64,000 nt of DNA from Naumovozyma dairenensis CBS 421 (Eukaryota > Ascomycota > Saccharomycetes > Saccharomycetales > Saccharomycetaceae). The notes beneath the pieces were generated by a model, which had not been told where the DNA came from, searched no databases, and saw only the letters and a program-made list of their open reading frames with translations. Shown here in pieces: positions 51,369 through 62,250 of the stretch (positions are counted from its first letter, which is position 1; the number at the start of each line of letters is the position of its first letter). The translations under genes and the position numbers were made by a program. Location of the stretch: contig NC_016479.1 of assembly GCF_000227115.2 (NCBI RefSeq), positions 558,001 to 622,000 of the forward strand. The letters run 5' to 3'.

Positions 51369-53918
51369 ATGTATAGAACACAAGAGTATTCATACCGTCT
51401 CCCTCAAGGGTCTGATAATAATATTCATAATAATAACGATAACCCGTACAATGATCAAAGACTATCAAAATCAGATCTCAATAGTCATGGAAACTCACAT
51501 GCACAAGTACCTCACCCTAACAATATAAACACTAACAGCAATAACAATAATATCAACATGGAATCATTTAATCCCAACCCTTTAGGTAGAGGAGGTGGTG
51601 GAGGAGGAGCCGGTAATATTAATAGTACTGGTAATAACAGTAATCATAATAATAATCGTAATTATAACAATAATACAAACGCTACTAATAATATTCCCGT
51701 TCAAGAATTAGAGTTAACAGCAGGTCCAAATCAGTTGAAATTAGAAGATGATACCCAATTCTTTGGAGAATTATTAATGAATTCAGGTGTATTGAATGAT
51801 TCAGGCCCTAAATTGGCATCACACGCTCATTTAAATGCATTATCAAGTCAAAATGCAATGAATGCTCAAACTTCTTCCTCTAATAATAATAACAATAATA
51901 ATGGTAATATACCAACTGCACAAATAGCACCAGATCGATATTTAGAACAAATGAATAATAATAACGAAAAGGTAAACAACAACAATTCAAATAATATACA
52001 AATAAATCACGATAATGGAATTTCTGACGGTAATCCAAATCCGAATCCAAATCCAAATCCAAATGTAAACGCAAGCGCAAACGCAAACGCAAACATAGAC
52101 CCAAACGTAAATGGAAAGCAACTTTTTCCTGGTGATCCTCTACAATTCCCTAATAATATACCGGCTGCTAATAGACAATTGTATTTGATGAATATGTTTA
52201 ATAATCGTCATGTAATAAATGATTCAACCATACAAGAAACATTATCACCTTATTTCCAACCATATGGTGTAGATGTCGCTCATTTACCAATGACAAATCC
52301 ACCTATTTTCCAAACAGCTTTCCCTCTATTAAATGATGAACCCATTCGTAGGAGACGGATTTCTATTTCAAATGGTCAAATTAGTCAATTAGGGGATGAC
52401 ATTGAAACTGTGGAAGGTTTATATAATTCACAACCTCCTCCTTTGCCTCAAAAGTATGATCCTAATCATCATAATCTTAATCCTAATCATAACCAGCATC
52501 CTATGAATACCACCAATATAGGTCACCAACGTATGCGTCAGCAACAACAACGACAACAGCAACATATACCACCACCACCGCCACAACATACCATGTATCA
52601 ACAACAACAACAACAACAACAAAGGGATAACAATGACCCCAGATACTCTGATAATAATAATAATAATAATAGTAATAATAGTAGTAGAACATTAAAACCA
52701 GGACTAGAAAGAAAACAATCCTATCAAATGATGAATGAACAACAAAATAACGAAAAATTAACATCAAATTCCACTTCTGCTCCTACATCTAACAGAATCA
52801 TTACCGATTCAACATTAAGTCTTAGAAATTCAGACGCTGGTATTATACCAATGACTAAAATGGTAGTGCCCCTTCAATCTACTACTAAATGGAATAATAA
52901 TAACGGTACAACTACTGTGACTCCTCAATCTATGCCATCTGGAACAACTTCAACAAATTCAAATTCTTCTCCTCAATACCCTTCATATGGAATACCGACA
53001 ACTAACACTGCCGTAACAACTACTCAACAACAACAACAACAACAAAATCCATTGAATAATAATACCAACATCAATAATACAAAGCAAAGACCAAGATCCT
53101 CTCGTTTAAGAAACTCATATTCATTATCTCCAGCAACTCAAAATTCTCCTCCTCCAACTACTTCAAATCCCGATTTCTTGAAAAAAGAAGAAAGTTATGA
53201 TGACGTTATATCTCATAATAACATTAACAATAATAATAAGAGGGCAAATATAAATGGTCAAGATTATATAGACATTTCCGACAACAATAATAACCATCAA
53301 GAAAGTAACTCAAGATATGGATCCATGTCCATGGACATTAACATGACTAACATGCCTAACAACAATAACAATAACAACGGTAATATGAAAATATATATGC
53401 ATGGGAATGACAATGATCCAATTCCAGGCACCACAGCATGGAAGAAGGCAAGACTATTAGAAAGAAATAGAATTGCTGCATCGAAATGTAGACAAAGGAA
53501 GAAAATTGCTCAATTACAATTACAAAAGGATTTTGATAAATTGACAAAGGAAAATTCTATCATGAAAAGGAAATTAAATTATTATGAAAAATTAGTCTCC
53601 AAATTTAAGAAATTTTCAGAAGCTCATTTATTGAAATGTGGTGATTCTAATAAGGAATCTTTGAAAATTATAGAGGAAATGTTGATGATTGATTCAGGGA
53701 TTAATAAAGTAGATGATAATACAGGATTAGTAGTGGCTTTGAAAGATAATAAAGAAGATAGTACTAATAGTAATAGTAGTAGTGCTGATGATAATGATAT
53801 TGATGGCAGAACGAATAACCTGAGTACCGGTAGTAGTAGTCCTAACAACACTGTCATTGATGGTACCAAGATCGTTTGTGATATTCATTCGGACGAAAAT
53901 CAAAATCACATACTATGA
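51369..53918 (+). CDS. CST6: CREB/ATF-type bZIP transcription factor
   Basis: Binds CRE-like sites; in S. cerevisiae Cst6 acts in CO2 sensing (NCE103), oleate and non-fermentable carbon use. The bZIP is at about residues 688-755: basic region KKARLLERNRIAASKCRQRK, then a leucine zipper through LQLQKDFDKLTKENSIMKRK. The remaining ~680 N-terminal residues are low-complexity Asn, Gln and Pro, which makes it longer (849) than S. cerevisiae Cst6 (587). ACA1 is its ohnolog; position beside PRM2 and CKA1 matches YIL036W. Confidence 0.93.
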   Translation: MYRTQEYSYRLPQGSDNNIHNNNDNPYNDQRLSKSDLNSHGNSHAQVPHPNNINTNSNNNNINMESFNPNPLGRGGGGGGAGNINSTGNNSNHNNNRNYNNNTNATNNIPVQELELTAGPNQLKLEDDTQFFGELLMNSGVLNDSGPKLASHAHLNALSSQNAMNAQTSSSNNNNNNNGNIPTAQIAPDRYLEQMNNNNEKVNNNNSNNIQINHDNGISDGNPNPNPNPNPNVNASANANANIDPNVNGKQLFPGDPLQFPNNIPAANRQLYLMNMFNNRHVINDSTIQETLSPYFQPYGVDVAHLPMTNPPIFQTAFPLLNDEPIRRRRISISNGQISQLGDDIETVEGLYNSQPPPLPQKYDPNHHNLNPNHNQHPMNTTNIGHQRMRQQQQRQQQHIPPPPPQHTMYQQQQQQQQRDNNDPRYSDNNNNNNSNNSSRTLKPGLERKQSYQMMNEQQNNEKLTSNSTSAPTSNRIITDSTLSLRNSDAGIIPMTKMVVPLQSTTKWNNNNGTTTVTPQSMPSGTTSTNSNSSPQYPSYGIPTTNTAVTTTQQQQQQQNPLNNNTNINNTKQRPRSSRLRNSYSLSPATQNSPPPTTSNPDFLKKEESYDDVISHNNINNNNKRANINGQDYIDISDNNNNHQESNSRYGSMSMDINMTNMPNNNNNNNGNMKIYMHGNDNDPIPGTTAWKKARLLERNRIAASKCRQRKKIAQLQLQKDFDKLTKENSIMKRKLNYYEKLVSKFKKFSEAHLLKCGDSNKESLKIIEEMLMIDSGINKVDDNTGLVVALKDNKEDSTNSNSSSADDNDIDGRTNNLSTGSSSPNNTVIDGTKIVCDIHSDENQNHIL

Positions 53919-54345
53919 TATTTTGCGTCATATAAAGAAAATATAAAATACCATTCATAGATAGACGGGGTCATATAAACATAGCATTTTGACTATTATT
54001 ACAGATACACACATACATATTTATTTATTTGTTTAATTCAATTAACTTACATACGTACATAACAATCTAATAGATTTTACAAATACTTTTTTTTCCTTAC
54101 TACCCATACATTAGAACCTAAAAACACCGTATTATTATATGATCGAGTTTTAATTGCCCGTTTATTTATTTATCGATTAAATACAAAATTATCATACGTA
54201 AAGAAAAATTCAATCTTTGTACGTTTGATTTTTTTTTATTAGTATTATCTAACTTTACATTTGTTAATTAGTATATTAGTGGGCTTTTTGATGGCTATTG
54301 ATATTTTTTTTTAGTTATTGTTAGCACCATATTTACATCATTATC
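53919..54345. other. CST6-CKA1 convergent spacer
   Basis: Very AT-rich 3' regions; nothing else seen. Confidence 0.5.
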
Positions 54346-55455
54346 CTATGCTTCTCTTATTGGTTTAAACCAAGGATGTCCCATGGCTTCCTTTGCTGTC
54401 AATCTTTCTTGATGATCATATCTTAATAAATTATCAATCAAATCAATAATATCTTCATTATCACATAAATGTCTATTGCCGTCATTAATAAACCTATACC
54501 AAGGTCTTCTAATATATTGATCCATATCATGAAATTCCTTTGGTAAAACAATTTCATATTTCATCAAATATTTCTCAAAATCTTCACTCCCCAAGATTCT
54601 AACAATCTTAACTAATTGATCAGTATTACTAGTTCCATGGAAAAATGGTTCCTTTTGGAAAACCATTGAAGCTAACATAGTACCAAATGACCATAAATCT
54701 AATGAATAATCATACATTCTATAATCCACTAATAATTCTGGCCCTTTAAAGAACCTTGAAGCAACACGAACATTATATTCCATGTTGGCATGATAAAATT
54801 CAGCTAACCCCCAATCAATCAATCTTAATTTCTTATTCTTATGATCAATCATAACATTATGAGGTTTCACATCTCTATGCATTATCCCCATTGAATGACA
54901 ATAATCTAGAGCTTTCAATAATTCAAACATATAATATCTTATATCCAAATCAGTGAATTTAGGGTAAAGGATACGGAAATCAACATTATCCACATATTCA
55001 AAAATTAATGCTGGCGTTCTCGAAATTGGATCTTTGATAGTATCAAATAATTTAATAATATTTTCATGACCAGTATGTGGTAAATCATATAAATAATCCC
55101 TTTTAAATTTCAAAACCGATTCCTTCGTATTAGTATAATAAGAATCAATATCAAATTGTAAAGTTGTAGGAGGAGTTTTCTCATTAGATAAATTAGTCAA
55201 AATGGAAATTTCTCTTTTAATTTTTTTTTTCTTAACTGGTTTCAACATCTTAATGACAATCTTAGATCTGTTACTTAATGTAACCCCTTGAAATACTTCT
55301 GAATATTTCCCACGGCCCACTTTCGTTTCAATTTCATAATCTTTATTATTTGTTGACCATTCAATGGTCATATTTTCATAATCCCAATACTCAGTGGTTC
55401 TTTTCTTGTTGGCATCCGTATAAACTCGGGATTCAGACCAAATTCTACTCTTCAT
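54346..55455 (-). CDS. CKA1: Casein kinase 2 alpha catalytic subunit
   Basis: Constitutive acidophilic Ser/Thr kinase; catalytic subunit of the CK2 tetramer with Cka2, Ckb1 and Ckb2. The start ([27 protein letters not shown]...) is the activating N-terminal segment of the family. The glycine loop is [12 protein letters not shown], the ATP lysine is in IVIKMLKP, the basic cluster is KKKKIKREI, the catalytic loop is [12 protein letters not shown], and CK2's DWG replaces DFG ([12 protein letters not shown]). [16 protein letters not shown] forms the P+1 region. 369 residues against 372 in S. cerevisiae. The position matches YIL035C. Confidence 0.96.
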   Translation of the reverse strand: MKSRIWSESRVYTDANKKRTTEYWDYENMTIEWSTNNKDYEIETKVGRGKYSEVFQGVTLSNRSKIVIKMLKPVKKKKIKREISILTNLSNEKTPPTTLQFDIDSYYTNTKESVLKFKRDYLYDLPHTGHENIIKLFDTIKDPISRTPALIFEYVDNVDFRILYPKFTDLDIRYYMFELLKALDYCHSMGIMHRDVKPHNVMIDHKNKKLRLIDWGLAEFYHANMEYNVRVASRFFKGPELLVDYRMYDYSLDLWSFGTMLASMVFQKEPFFHGTSNTDQLVKIVRILGSEDFEKYLMKYEIVLPKEFHDMDQYIRRPWYRFINDGNRHLCDNEDIIDLIDNLLRYDHQERLTAKEAMGHPWFKPIREA

Positions 55456-55658
55456 CTGGTAATTGCAATAAATATAGATATATGCTTACTTCCTTAGTTA
55501 ATTATATTATGCTTATCTTCCTAAATGGTGCTCTTCTTTGAAGCAACTCTTGTTACGCATGAATTTTCGTATTGATACAAATCGTTAGGCCAAAAAAGCT
55601 GTACTTCCTCCTGCCTTTGTAACGGATATATATACAGTATAGTACAGTTTAGTGTATA

Positions 55659-56480
55659 TTAATCCTCTTCAACACTTGGACATATACGTGTATTTTCAAG
55701 GCATCTTTTCTCGTCTTTCTCTACNNNNNNNNNNNNNNNNNNNNNNNNNNNNNNNNNNNNNNNNNNNNNNNNNNNNNNNNNNNNNNNNNNNNNNNNNNNN
55801 NNNNNNNNNNNNNNNNNNNNNNNNNNNNNNNNNNNNNNNNNNNNNNNNNNNNNNNNNNNNNNNNNNNNNNNNNNNNNNNNNNNNNNNNNNNNNNNNNNNN
55901 NNNNNNNNNNNNNNNNNNNNNNNNNNNNNNNNNNNNNNNNNNNNNNNNNNNNNNNNNNNNNNNNNNNNNNNNNNNNNNNNNNNNNNNNNNNNNNNNNNNN
56001 NNNNNNNNNNNNNNNNNNNNNNNNNNNNNNNNNNNNNNNNNNNNNNNNNNNNNNNNNNNNNNNNNNNNNNNNNNNNNNNNNNNNNNNNNNNNNNNNNNNN
56101 NNNNNNNNNNNNNNNNNNNNNNNNNNNNNNNNNNNNNNNNCATTCATTAATATTTCCAATTGTCTCAGATTATCAGAAGGGAATGGACTCTCTTTCAATT
56201 CCTCCGGAGATAATTCAGGGAAATATGTATTGGACCAAGGAGACCTGAAAGAATCAATGTCTCGATTATAATCACAACATAAATATTCTCTTTGTGAAAC
56301 GGTAGGATCCCTAGAGATGGAAAGTGGGACATCAATACTTGATAATAATTCTGATGCTAAAGTGGGTTCTAATTCGATTATCTTGTTTAAATTTTCTGAG
56401 ATTTTGGTGGGGTTTAATCTACGTAAAATATCAAGGGCTGCATCGTACTTGACATCATCAATTTCTTCTTGGTCACTCAT
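55659..56480 (-). CDS. CAP2: F-actin capping protein beta subunit (interrupted by assembly gap)
   Basis: Cap1-Cap2 heterodimer blocks the barbed ends of actin filaments at cortical patches. The N-terminal ~113 residues are visible and typical of the CapZ-beta family: [31 protein letters not shown], then [20 protein letters not shown]. The middle ~139 codons are replaced by N, and the C-terminal 21 residues resume in the same frame ([20 protein letters not shown]). The implied length, 273 residues, is near the 287 of S. cerevisiae Cap2, so the gap estimate is plausible but not proven. The position matches YIL034C. Confidence 0.93.
   Translation of the reverse strand: MSDQEEIDDVKYDAALDILRRLNPTKISENLNKIIELEPTLASELLSSIDVPLSISRDPTVSQREYLCCDYNRDIDSFRSPWSNTYFPELSPEELKESPFPSDNLRQLEILMNXXXXXXXXXXXXXXXXXXXXXXXXXXXXXXXXXXXXXXXXXXXXXXXXXXXXXXXXXXXXXXXXXXXXXXXXXXXXXXXXXXXXXXXXXXXXXXXXXXXXXXXXXXXXXXXXXXXXXXXXXXXXXXXXXXXXXXXXXXXVEKDEKRCLENTRICPSVEED
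55725..56140. other. Assembly gap (416 N) inside CAP2
   Basis: Run of N removing about half of the CAP2 coding sequence; the frame is kept across it. Confidence 0.99.
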
Positions 56481-57037
56481 TCTTCTTTAAGGTTGTATTC
56501 AATCGGGGTGCTTTCTTTCTTTTGAACAAATGGAGTTATCTATATCGTTTACCTTGTGTTTATGATCTCCTTTTTTTCCTTTTTGGTTCTTTCTTTAAAG
56601 GTGAGTGAGTTTCAGTTCCAATTTTCGAAAAAAAGACGTGTTAATAACAATTTCTATAGATGTACAAACAAAAAGTATTAAAAAAAATACGAACTCTCTG
56701 TTGAGGGAAATTTAGAGACACGACTATGTAAAACCCAATGTGTTATGAGATGGCTAATAAATTGCAAGAGTTTCTTTGATAACCCTTGGAAAATATATAA
56801 AATGATGAGATAAATAGTAGATGTATTTTCTTTCAAAGTCTATAGAACTAAATGATAATTTTAAAAACTAGAGAAAAAATATATATATTTATATTGACTC
56901 CAATGTGAAAGTCATTCTTTATAGAATATCATTCCCTCTTTGTACAATCTCCTTTAATATATATGAAAGCTGAGCTGAGTTCTTATTATTATAATAAAGT
57001 TGACGAAAAATGAGAGGAAGCTGGGAAAATAATATAT
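56481..57037. other. CAP2 promoter and BCY1 3' region
   Basis: AT-rich same-strand spacer; nothing else recognised. Confidence 0.5.
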
Positions 57038-58000
57038 TCAATCATGTTTAGCAGTTGGATCTTGCACTTTTAGGATTTCCACGGCAGGTCCCAACAATCT
57101 TTGGAATCCACTTCTACCTAAAGTAGCAACTTTGGTTCTCTTTGTAGCAGTGACAGTAGCTTGTCTTGGAACATTTTTCAACAAAGCAATTTCACCGAAA
57201 TAATCCCTATCTTTCAGAGTAGTCAAAAGACCCTTCCCTTCTTTTGTGACAGTACATTCACCATATTCAATCAAATAGAAATTTTCACCAGTATCACCTT
57301 CTTTAATAATGACTTCACCTGCTTCATATATATGAGTATCCAATGCATCTGCCAATTTAGCTCTATCGTACGTTGTCAAAGATTGTAAAATAGGCATACT
57401 CTTTAATAACTCATCGTACATAACTCTCTTCTTAAAAGAACTTCCCAATAGAATCTTTCTAAATGTCAATCTATCAAGTGCCCATAAATGGCAATCAGTC
57501 AATGCCTTCACAGTAGCAGCACGTGGAGCATTATACATCAAAGCCAACTCACCAAAACTAGACCCAGCACCAGAGGAATTCACTGTGTTACCATCGACGA
57601 TATATTCCACGTTACCTGATTCCACGACGTAGAAATAATCACCTTCATCACCTTGCTTTATGATGATAGTATCCTTTGGGATATGTTTTTCTTCAAGACA
57701 ATTTATTACTAATCGTTTGGAGTCTGAATCCAATTTGTTGAAAAGGAAATTGGTACCGATGGATGATTCCAATCTTTTTAATTGTTCAGGATCCTTTTCG
57801 TGGTAGTGGTCAGGGGTCCAATCATCGAATGTGTTTGGTTGTAGGGATTCACCACTGACTGAAGTTCTTCTTTCTGCGTTTAATTTTAAACCTGGGGTAG
57901 GAGATTCAGATTGTATTTGAGTGTTTGCCGTTGCTGATGCTGAGGTGGTGGAGGATGACGAGGAGGACTGAGCATTGTCCATGAATGAAGATTTAAACAT
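57038..58000 (-). CDS. BCY1: PKA regulatory subunit lacking the docking/dimerisation domain
   Basis: Binds and inhibits the PKA catalytic subunits Tpk1-3 until cAMP rises. The inhibitor sequence RRTSVSG (residues 44-50) and two cAMP-binding domains are intact, with phosphate-binding cassettes [14 protein letters not shown] (domain A) and [14 protein letters not shown] (domain B). The protein is only 320 residues against 416 in S. cerevisiae. Its first residues (MFKSSF) align with about residue 86 of S. cerevisiae Bcy1, so the N-terminal RII-type dimerisation domain is missing. An in-frame TAA lies two codons before this ATG, and I find no dimerisation-domain coding in any frame of the upstream region. 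The position matches YIL033C. Confidence 0.94.
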   Translation of the reverse strand: MFKSSFMDNAQSSSSSSTTSASATANTQIQSESPTPGLKLNAERRTSVSGESLQPNTFDDWTPDHYHEKDPEQLKRLESSIGTNFLFNKLDSDSKRLVINCLEEKHIPKDTIIIKQGDEGDYFYVVESGNVEYIVDGNTVNSSGAGSSFGELALMYNAPRAATVKALTDCHLWALDRLTFRKILLGSSFKKRVMYDELLKSMPILQSLTTYDRAKLADALDTHIYEAGEVIIKEGDTGENFYLIEYGECTVTKEGKGLLTTLKDRDYFGEIALLKNVPRQATVTATKRTKVATLGRSGFQRLLGPAVEILKVQDPTAKHD

Positions 58001-58316
58001 GGTTTATCTTTCCGTAGTTGTTGTTGGGATTTCTTGTTTTTTGTTGGATGGCTGGCAGTAGGTGAAACTGTCCTTGTGTTTTAAGATTGATTCGATTTGG
58101 ATTCGATTAGGCTCGATAGGTTATATTATGTCCGGTACTTGTATAATTAATTATAAGGGTACAGCAACAATTACTTATTATCTTGTATATCGACTTGTAG
58201 ACTTTGAATAAATGTGATTCAAAACAATCTGTTGGATGAATGGGAATTCTTCAAAAATGTAAGGTGTACGTAAGTTCGACGTCCAAACTTTAAGGGTTGG
58301 ATTTGTTAACGGGTGA

Positions 58317-58341
58317 CTTAACTTAACTTAGCTTAACTTAA
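58317..58341 (+). repeat. CTTAA/CTTAG pentanucleotide array
   Basis: Five units in the order CTTAA, CTTAA, CTTAG, CTTAA, CTTAA; resembles the array upstream of MET30. Confidence 0.9.
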
Positions 58342-58353
58342 CTGCGCTGCACC

Positions 58354-58378
58354 GTACTGTACTGTACTGTACTGTACC
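58354..58378 (+). repeat. GTACT pentanucleotide array
   Basis: Four GTACT units and a closing GTACC. Confidence 0.92.
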
Positions 58379-58588
58379 ATAGTGTCCTTGTTTCCACATT
58401 TTTAATTTATTCTATACATAGTACATAATAATACAGTACAGTACTATACAATCTAGAATATATACTGTGGTGTACGGATGTTATTTCCAACCAATTTAAG
58501 ATTAACAGGGAGCAACGACACAGCAGCGGCAGGGGAGGGTGGTTACCCGGGATGTTCCCCAGATATTACATCCCCAGATTCCGTACTG

Positions 58589-58633
58589 TATAGTATAGTA
58601 TAGTATAGTATAGTATAGTATAGTATAGTATAG
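58589..58633 (+). repeat. (TATAG)9 pentanucleotide array
   Basis: Nine perfect tandem copies. Confidence 0.95.
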
Positions 58634-59125
58634 TGTGTATATAGAGTCGATATTAAACTGATGACAGACACACTGTATATATAGGTTGTTGGCAATGTCG
58701 TGAAAAAGTATCTAGTTATGTAGGCTGGTGTATACTAACTTTAGATCGGATTAGCTTACATGATGAATACTCTCAGACCCTAATTGGCTCTATTAGCAAG
58801 ATAAACGACGGTGAATAGAATGACAGGCTACATGCTTCATCAAATAGTTTATACTCGGAAGTTCAGCTTCAGAAAGAAGACTTCGAGTAGTTTACAGAGT
58901 CCCTTTTCAAAACTTTAAGCTCTTCTTTTTTTGTACTTTTAAATCTATACTTATGTACTTGTATTATAAAACAGAAAAACTAGGGGATATTTAAGGGAGC
59001 GTAGTATGGTTATATCGTTAAGAAAGCAATATGTTGTATCAGCAAATAAAATAATGTTCAAGCTTTCTAAATCCCTCTTTATTTTCTTTTCTTTAATGTT
59101 ATCGACTATAAAAGAAAGGCCAGTG

Positions 59126-59896
59126 CTATCTGTTTTGTTTTTCATTTCTTATACCAGTATTGTTTGATCTTTTTGATAAAGAGACTAATGTACTACTAGA
59201 CACTGAACTTGTTAATGTGTCATAGGTATCCCTTATACCACTGTTATCCTTTGATATATTCGAATGACAATAATATGTGTTGTTTTCATTACTACTTGTT
59301 CTTTGCAATTGGAAAGTATCATCCATATTCTCTTGAACTGAACAGAGTTCAACATCTATTTCCTCAGTACTACCCAATTCACTGAAAGAAGAAACATTAA
59401 CATATTCATTACTCGAGGATTCGTCAATCTTAGTCTTCTTAGTAGTGCTATAAATATTGCAATCATTTACGTCCTTCTTGGGCTCCATATATTGGTTTCC
59501 TATTTCTAACGTGAAAGGGGCTTTTTCTGTATTCTCATCCACTATCTTATCATAGGTGTTACAGTCAGTTATATTATTGATATAACCTTGATCATCAATG
59601 GTTGTCTCAAAGCAAGGTAATGTAATCCATTCATCATACCCACTATTATTAGCATTCAGAATAACAAATTTGAAATTAAGCCGATCTTTCCCATTAACTT
59701 TGGGAACATCAACAGTGTATTCTTTTTTTGAAACATCATAATGTAGTCGATACTCTGTTTGATCCTCAGCATATTGCCAATTATTGAATGTACCTGTAAT
59801 TAAAATTTTAGTTTGATGATTATAACCTAACTCCCTTATAAGGGTTTCAGGTATAGATAGCGTTATCATGTTCCGCTTTGGTATGTTATTATTCAT
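59126..59896 (-). CDS. CBM48-like protein, YIL024C-like
   Basis: 256 residues. About residues 10-105 read as an AMPK-beta-type carbohydrate-binding (CBM48, E-set) fold: TKILITGTFNNWQYAEDQ is the typical V.GsFNnW strand-turn, followed by RLHYDVSKKEYTVDVP and LNFKFVILNANNSGYDEW, then a strand with TTIDDQGYINNIT. The second half is Ser/Thr/Asn-rich with no fold visible. The same fold occurs in yeast Mdg1, Crp1, Gal83, Sip1 and Sip2. By position (directly before YKE4, same strand) it corresponds to YIL024C, a protein of unknown function. The fold is my pattern reading; glycan binding is not shown. Confidence 0.72.
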   Translation of the reverse strand: MNNNIPKRNMITLSIPETLIRELGYNHQTKILITGTFNNWQYAEDQTEYRLHYDVSKKEYTVDVPKVNGKDRLNFKFVILNANNSGYDEWITLPCFETTIDDQGYINNITDCNTYDKIVDENTEKAPFTLEIGNQYMEPKKDVNDCNIYSTTKKTKIDESSSNEYVNVSSFSELGSTEEIDVELCSVQENMDDTFQLQRTSSNENNTYYCHSNISKDNSGIRDTYDTLTSSVSSSTLVSLSKRSNNTGIRNEKQNR

Positions 59897-60242
59897 CGTT
59901 CCTCTTAGACGTAGTCAGTATATATGGCTCTCTAAATATGAATTTAGGAAGTTAACTATACATACAGAGTAAATATCCTTTTCAAGTCACCGTTTAAGCA
60001 ATGTATACATTAATTTAAATCTACTTTCCACTTCTTTGTTTACCGTGTTTTTCCACACACAAACAGTATGTCGCACACCTCGGCGGCTAATTGCAATCCC
60101 GGGTATTATTCTCGGACTACATTCAAAACACTACTCTCTTTTAGTAATGACAGCTCATCATCCATCATGGTATCATGTTAGTAATGGGTCGTCTTATGTA
60201 CACACACACAGTTATATATATATATACATATATATTTATAGC

Positions 60243-61421
60243 CTAATCAGATACTAAAGACATAACACTAAACCCAACAAGAATAAAACTTAACTCTATT
60301 CCAAATTTAAAAAATTCATCAACATTAACATTCCCCCCTTTTGTATGACTTTTTCCCCTTAGTAAGTTAGGAATCAAACCAACTGTAGCCATATAAATAA
60401 ACCCACCCGTCATCAATGGCATCAAAAATGAACTTGATGTATCTAAAGACGGCGCAATTGTTGTGGTTGTTGTTAACTCATTCAAATAAATCCCAATTAA
60501 AGTACCAGTCAACGCACCCAATGAAGTAACAACTTGCGTTTTTAAAGCTTCAATAAAAGTTAATCCATTGGCTAATAAGATGGCGAAATCACCTAATTCA
60601 TGAGGTATCTCATGGAATGTTATTGCGATCGTGGTTATTACTCCTACTTGACTTGATTTATAAAATGAAGTCGTTAGAGCTATTCCATCTGTTACGTTAT
60701 GAATTAGCCCTGTTATTACATTTAAATAAACTGACATATTCTTCTTCGGTATTTTTGTATGTTCTTTTGAAGATTCTTGACTTCTTTCCTCTTCCTCTTC
60801 TTCTTTTGAAGAATGCGAACGAGAATCAGAATGTGAATGTGAATGGGAATGTGACATGAATCCTGCATCTGCCTCGTCAACGGAACTGGTGCCACCATTC
60901 AATATTCTAATTATTTTATCTAAGATTAAGAAAATCATAAACCCAATGAATACAAACGTAGAGATCTCATTCATACTTGAATTATTAACATTTGTGAATA
61001 ATTCAGGAATTAAATGTAAAAATATTTCACCTAATAAAGTTCCTAAACCAAAAGAAGACAACCCAGTCAAGAGTATATTATTATTAGTTCCTTCATTATT
61101 TATTCTTTGTAATGATGGAACTAACAACACAATTAAACATGGTAATAGTTGAATGATTGTCGTGGCAATGATGGAGTTATATGCTGAATTGAAAACAAAA
61201 ACATAATCCTTCAAGACGTGCGTCAACGGAACAAATAACTTATTATCTGCCATTGCATTTGGTGCATGACTATGACTGTGAATGTTTCCATGTCCATGCT
61301 CATCAGTATGTTTAATATGCCCATTTGATGCAGAATCTGTCAATTCCTGTTTGTGAATATGTCCGATAGTTCTACCAACCAACAGTGCTAGTACATTCAG
61401 ATATTTTAATAATGGTCTCAT
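60243..61421 (-). CDS. YKE4: ZIP-family zinc transporter of the ER
   Basis: Moves zinc across the ER membrane (ZIP/SLC39A7-like, KE4 family). The N-terminus is a hydrophobic signal/anchor (LNVLALLVGRTIGH), followed by His-rich segments (HGHGNIHSHSHAP); a second His/Ser-rich loop, SHSHSHSHSDSRSHS, lies between membrane segments. The ZIP metal-path motifs are HNVTDGIALTTSF and HEIPHELGDFAILLANG. Eight membrane segments can be traced. 392 residues against 346 in S. cerevisiae. The position beside the YIL024C-like gene matches YIL023C. Confidence 0.94.
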   Translation of the reverse strand: MRPLLKYLNVLALLVGRTIGHIHKQELTDSASNGHIKHTDEHGHGNIHSHSHAPNAMADNKLFVPLTHVLKDYVFVFNSAYNSIIATTIIQLLPCLIVLLVPSLQRINNEGTNNNILLTGLSSFGLGTLLGEIFLHLIPELFTNVNNSSMNEISTFVFIGFMIFLILDKIIRILNGGTSSVDEADAGFMSHSHSHSHSDSRSHSSKEEEEEERSQESSKEHTKIPKKNMSVYLNVITGLIHNVTDGIALTTSFYKSSQVGVITTIAITFHEIPHELGDFAILLANGLTFIEALKTQVVTSLGALTGTLIGIYLNELTTTTTIAPSLDTSSSFLMPLMTGGFIYMATVGLIPNLLRGKSHTKGGNVNVDEFFKFGIELSFILVGFSVMSLVSD

Positions 61422-61779
61422 TTTTCTATTGATATTTTGAAGATACTACTTTTTCCAACATAAAAAACAAACAATAGTGGTAAGATTAATGATTAGAATG
61501 TGGCAATTCGCATAATCTGTTCTAAAAGTTGCAGTGTTTCATCCTTCTTCATACACATTTCGTACGTACGTGTTTAATATGAATACTGTTTTATATGGAA
61601 TAATTGTTGGACCCGCGTAAAGGTTGAAATTGAAATATGCCTTTTGAGAAAAATATGCAAGTGGTGTAGAATCATCTATCATATATATTAGACAGTGTAT
61701 ATTCTTTTATAATACACTACTTCTATACAATTGGAACAAAAGTGAACTCTAATATTCAATATTCACACATCAAAAAATC
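61422..61779. promoter_or_regulatory. Divergent promoter YKE4 / EMC5
   Basis: Short shared upstream region; TATATATA-type sequence near 61680-61690 could serve EMC5. Nothing else seen. Confidence 0.45.
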
Positions 61780-62250
61780 ATGTCAATTGTTTCGAAAGGA
61801 TTGCTAATAATAGCCATCTTTCAACTATTGCATTCAGGATTTTCGAGTTATGAATTCCATCAGATTCTAAAGAATATATCATCTACAAATGATCATATGA
61901 ACAATGCAGCTATAGAATCATTAAGTTTGCCTAAAGATATTGTATACGAAGCTATATCGGCATCAATTCTATTTGCCCTTTCCATGTTCTTCTCCTTGGA
62001 GAAACCTGAATATCTGCCAATACGTAACATTGATGGTAGTGAAAAAAAATTAAAACCATTGAAAGGAGACTATTTGAAGGAAATTGCATTAAATAAATCA
62101 ACTAATACTGATAATTTAATTGGAGCAATCACTACGGGGGAAATATCATACACACCAAGTTTTATAAATATTCATGAAAAGAGAAGAATTGTGAAACAAT
62201 GGATATTAGAAAATGAAAATGAAGTCAGTGAAACCAAGAAGGAAAAATAG
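61780..62250 (+). CDS. EMC5: ER membrane protein complex subunit 5
   Basis: Subunit of the EMC insertase, which places tail-anchored and multipass proteins in the ER membrane. Two membrane segments: residues ~6-25 (GLLIIAIFQLLHSGFSSYEF) and ~63-80 (AISASILFALSMFFSL), in line with the MMgT/Emc5 family. After them comes the conserved cytosolic part with KPEYLPIRNIDG and the C-terminal helix FINIHEKRRIVKQWI. 156 residues against 141 in S. cerevisiae (YIL027C). It is on the opposite strand relative to BCY1 when compared with S. cerevisiae. Confidence 0.92.
   Translation: MSIVSKGLLIIAIFQLLHSGFSSYEFHQILKNISSTNDHMNNAAIESLSLPKDIVYEAISASILFALSMFFSLEKPEYLPIRNIDGSEKKLKPLKGDYLKEIALNKSTNTDNLIGAITTGEISYTPSFINIHEKRRIVKQWILENENEVSETKKEK

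Larger units (their letters stand above)
58001..59125. other. BCY1 upstream region with pentanucleotide repeats
   Basis: Holds three different pentanucleotide arrays (58317-58341, 58354-58378, 58589-58633). No coding sequence recognised. Confidence 0.6.

Noticed and set aside
55652..56248. 198-codon plus-strand frame across the N gap
   Set aside because: Almost entirely N; the minus-strand CAP2 reading is supported on both sides of the gap.
58317..58633. Short tandem repeats considered as a CRISPR array
   Set aside because: Units are five bases with no spacers, in a eukaryotic nuclear sequence.
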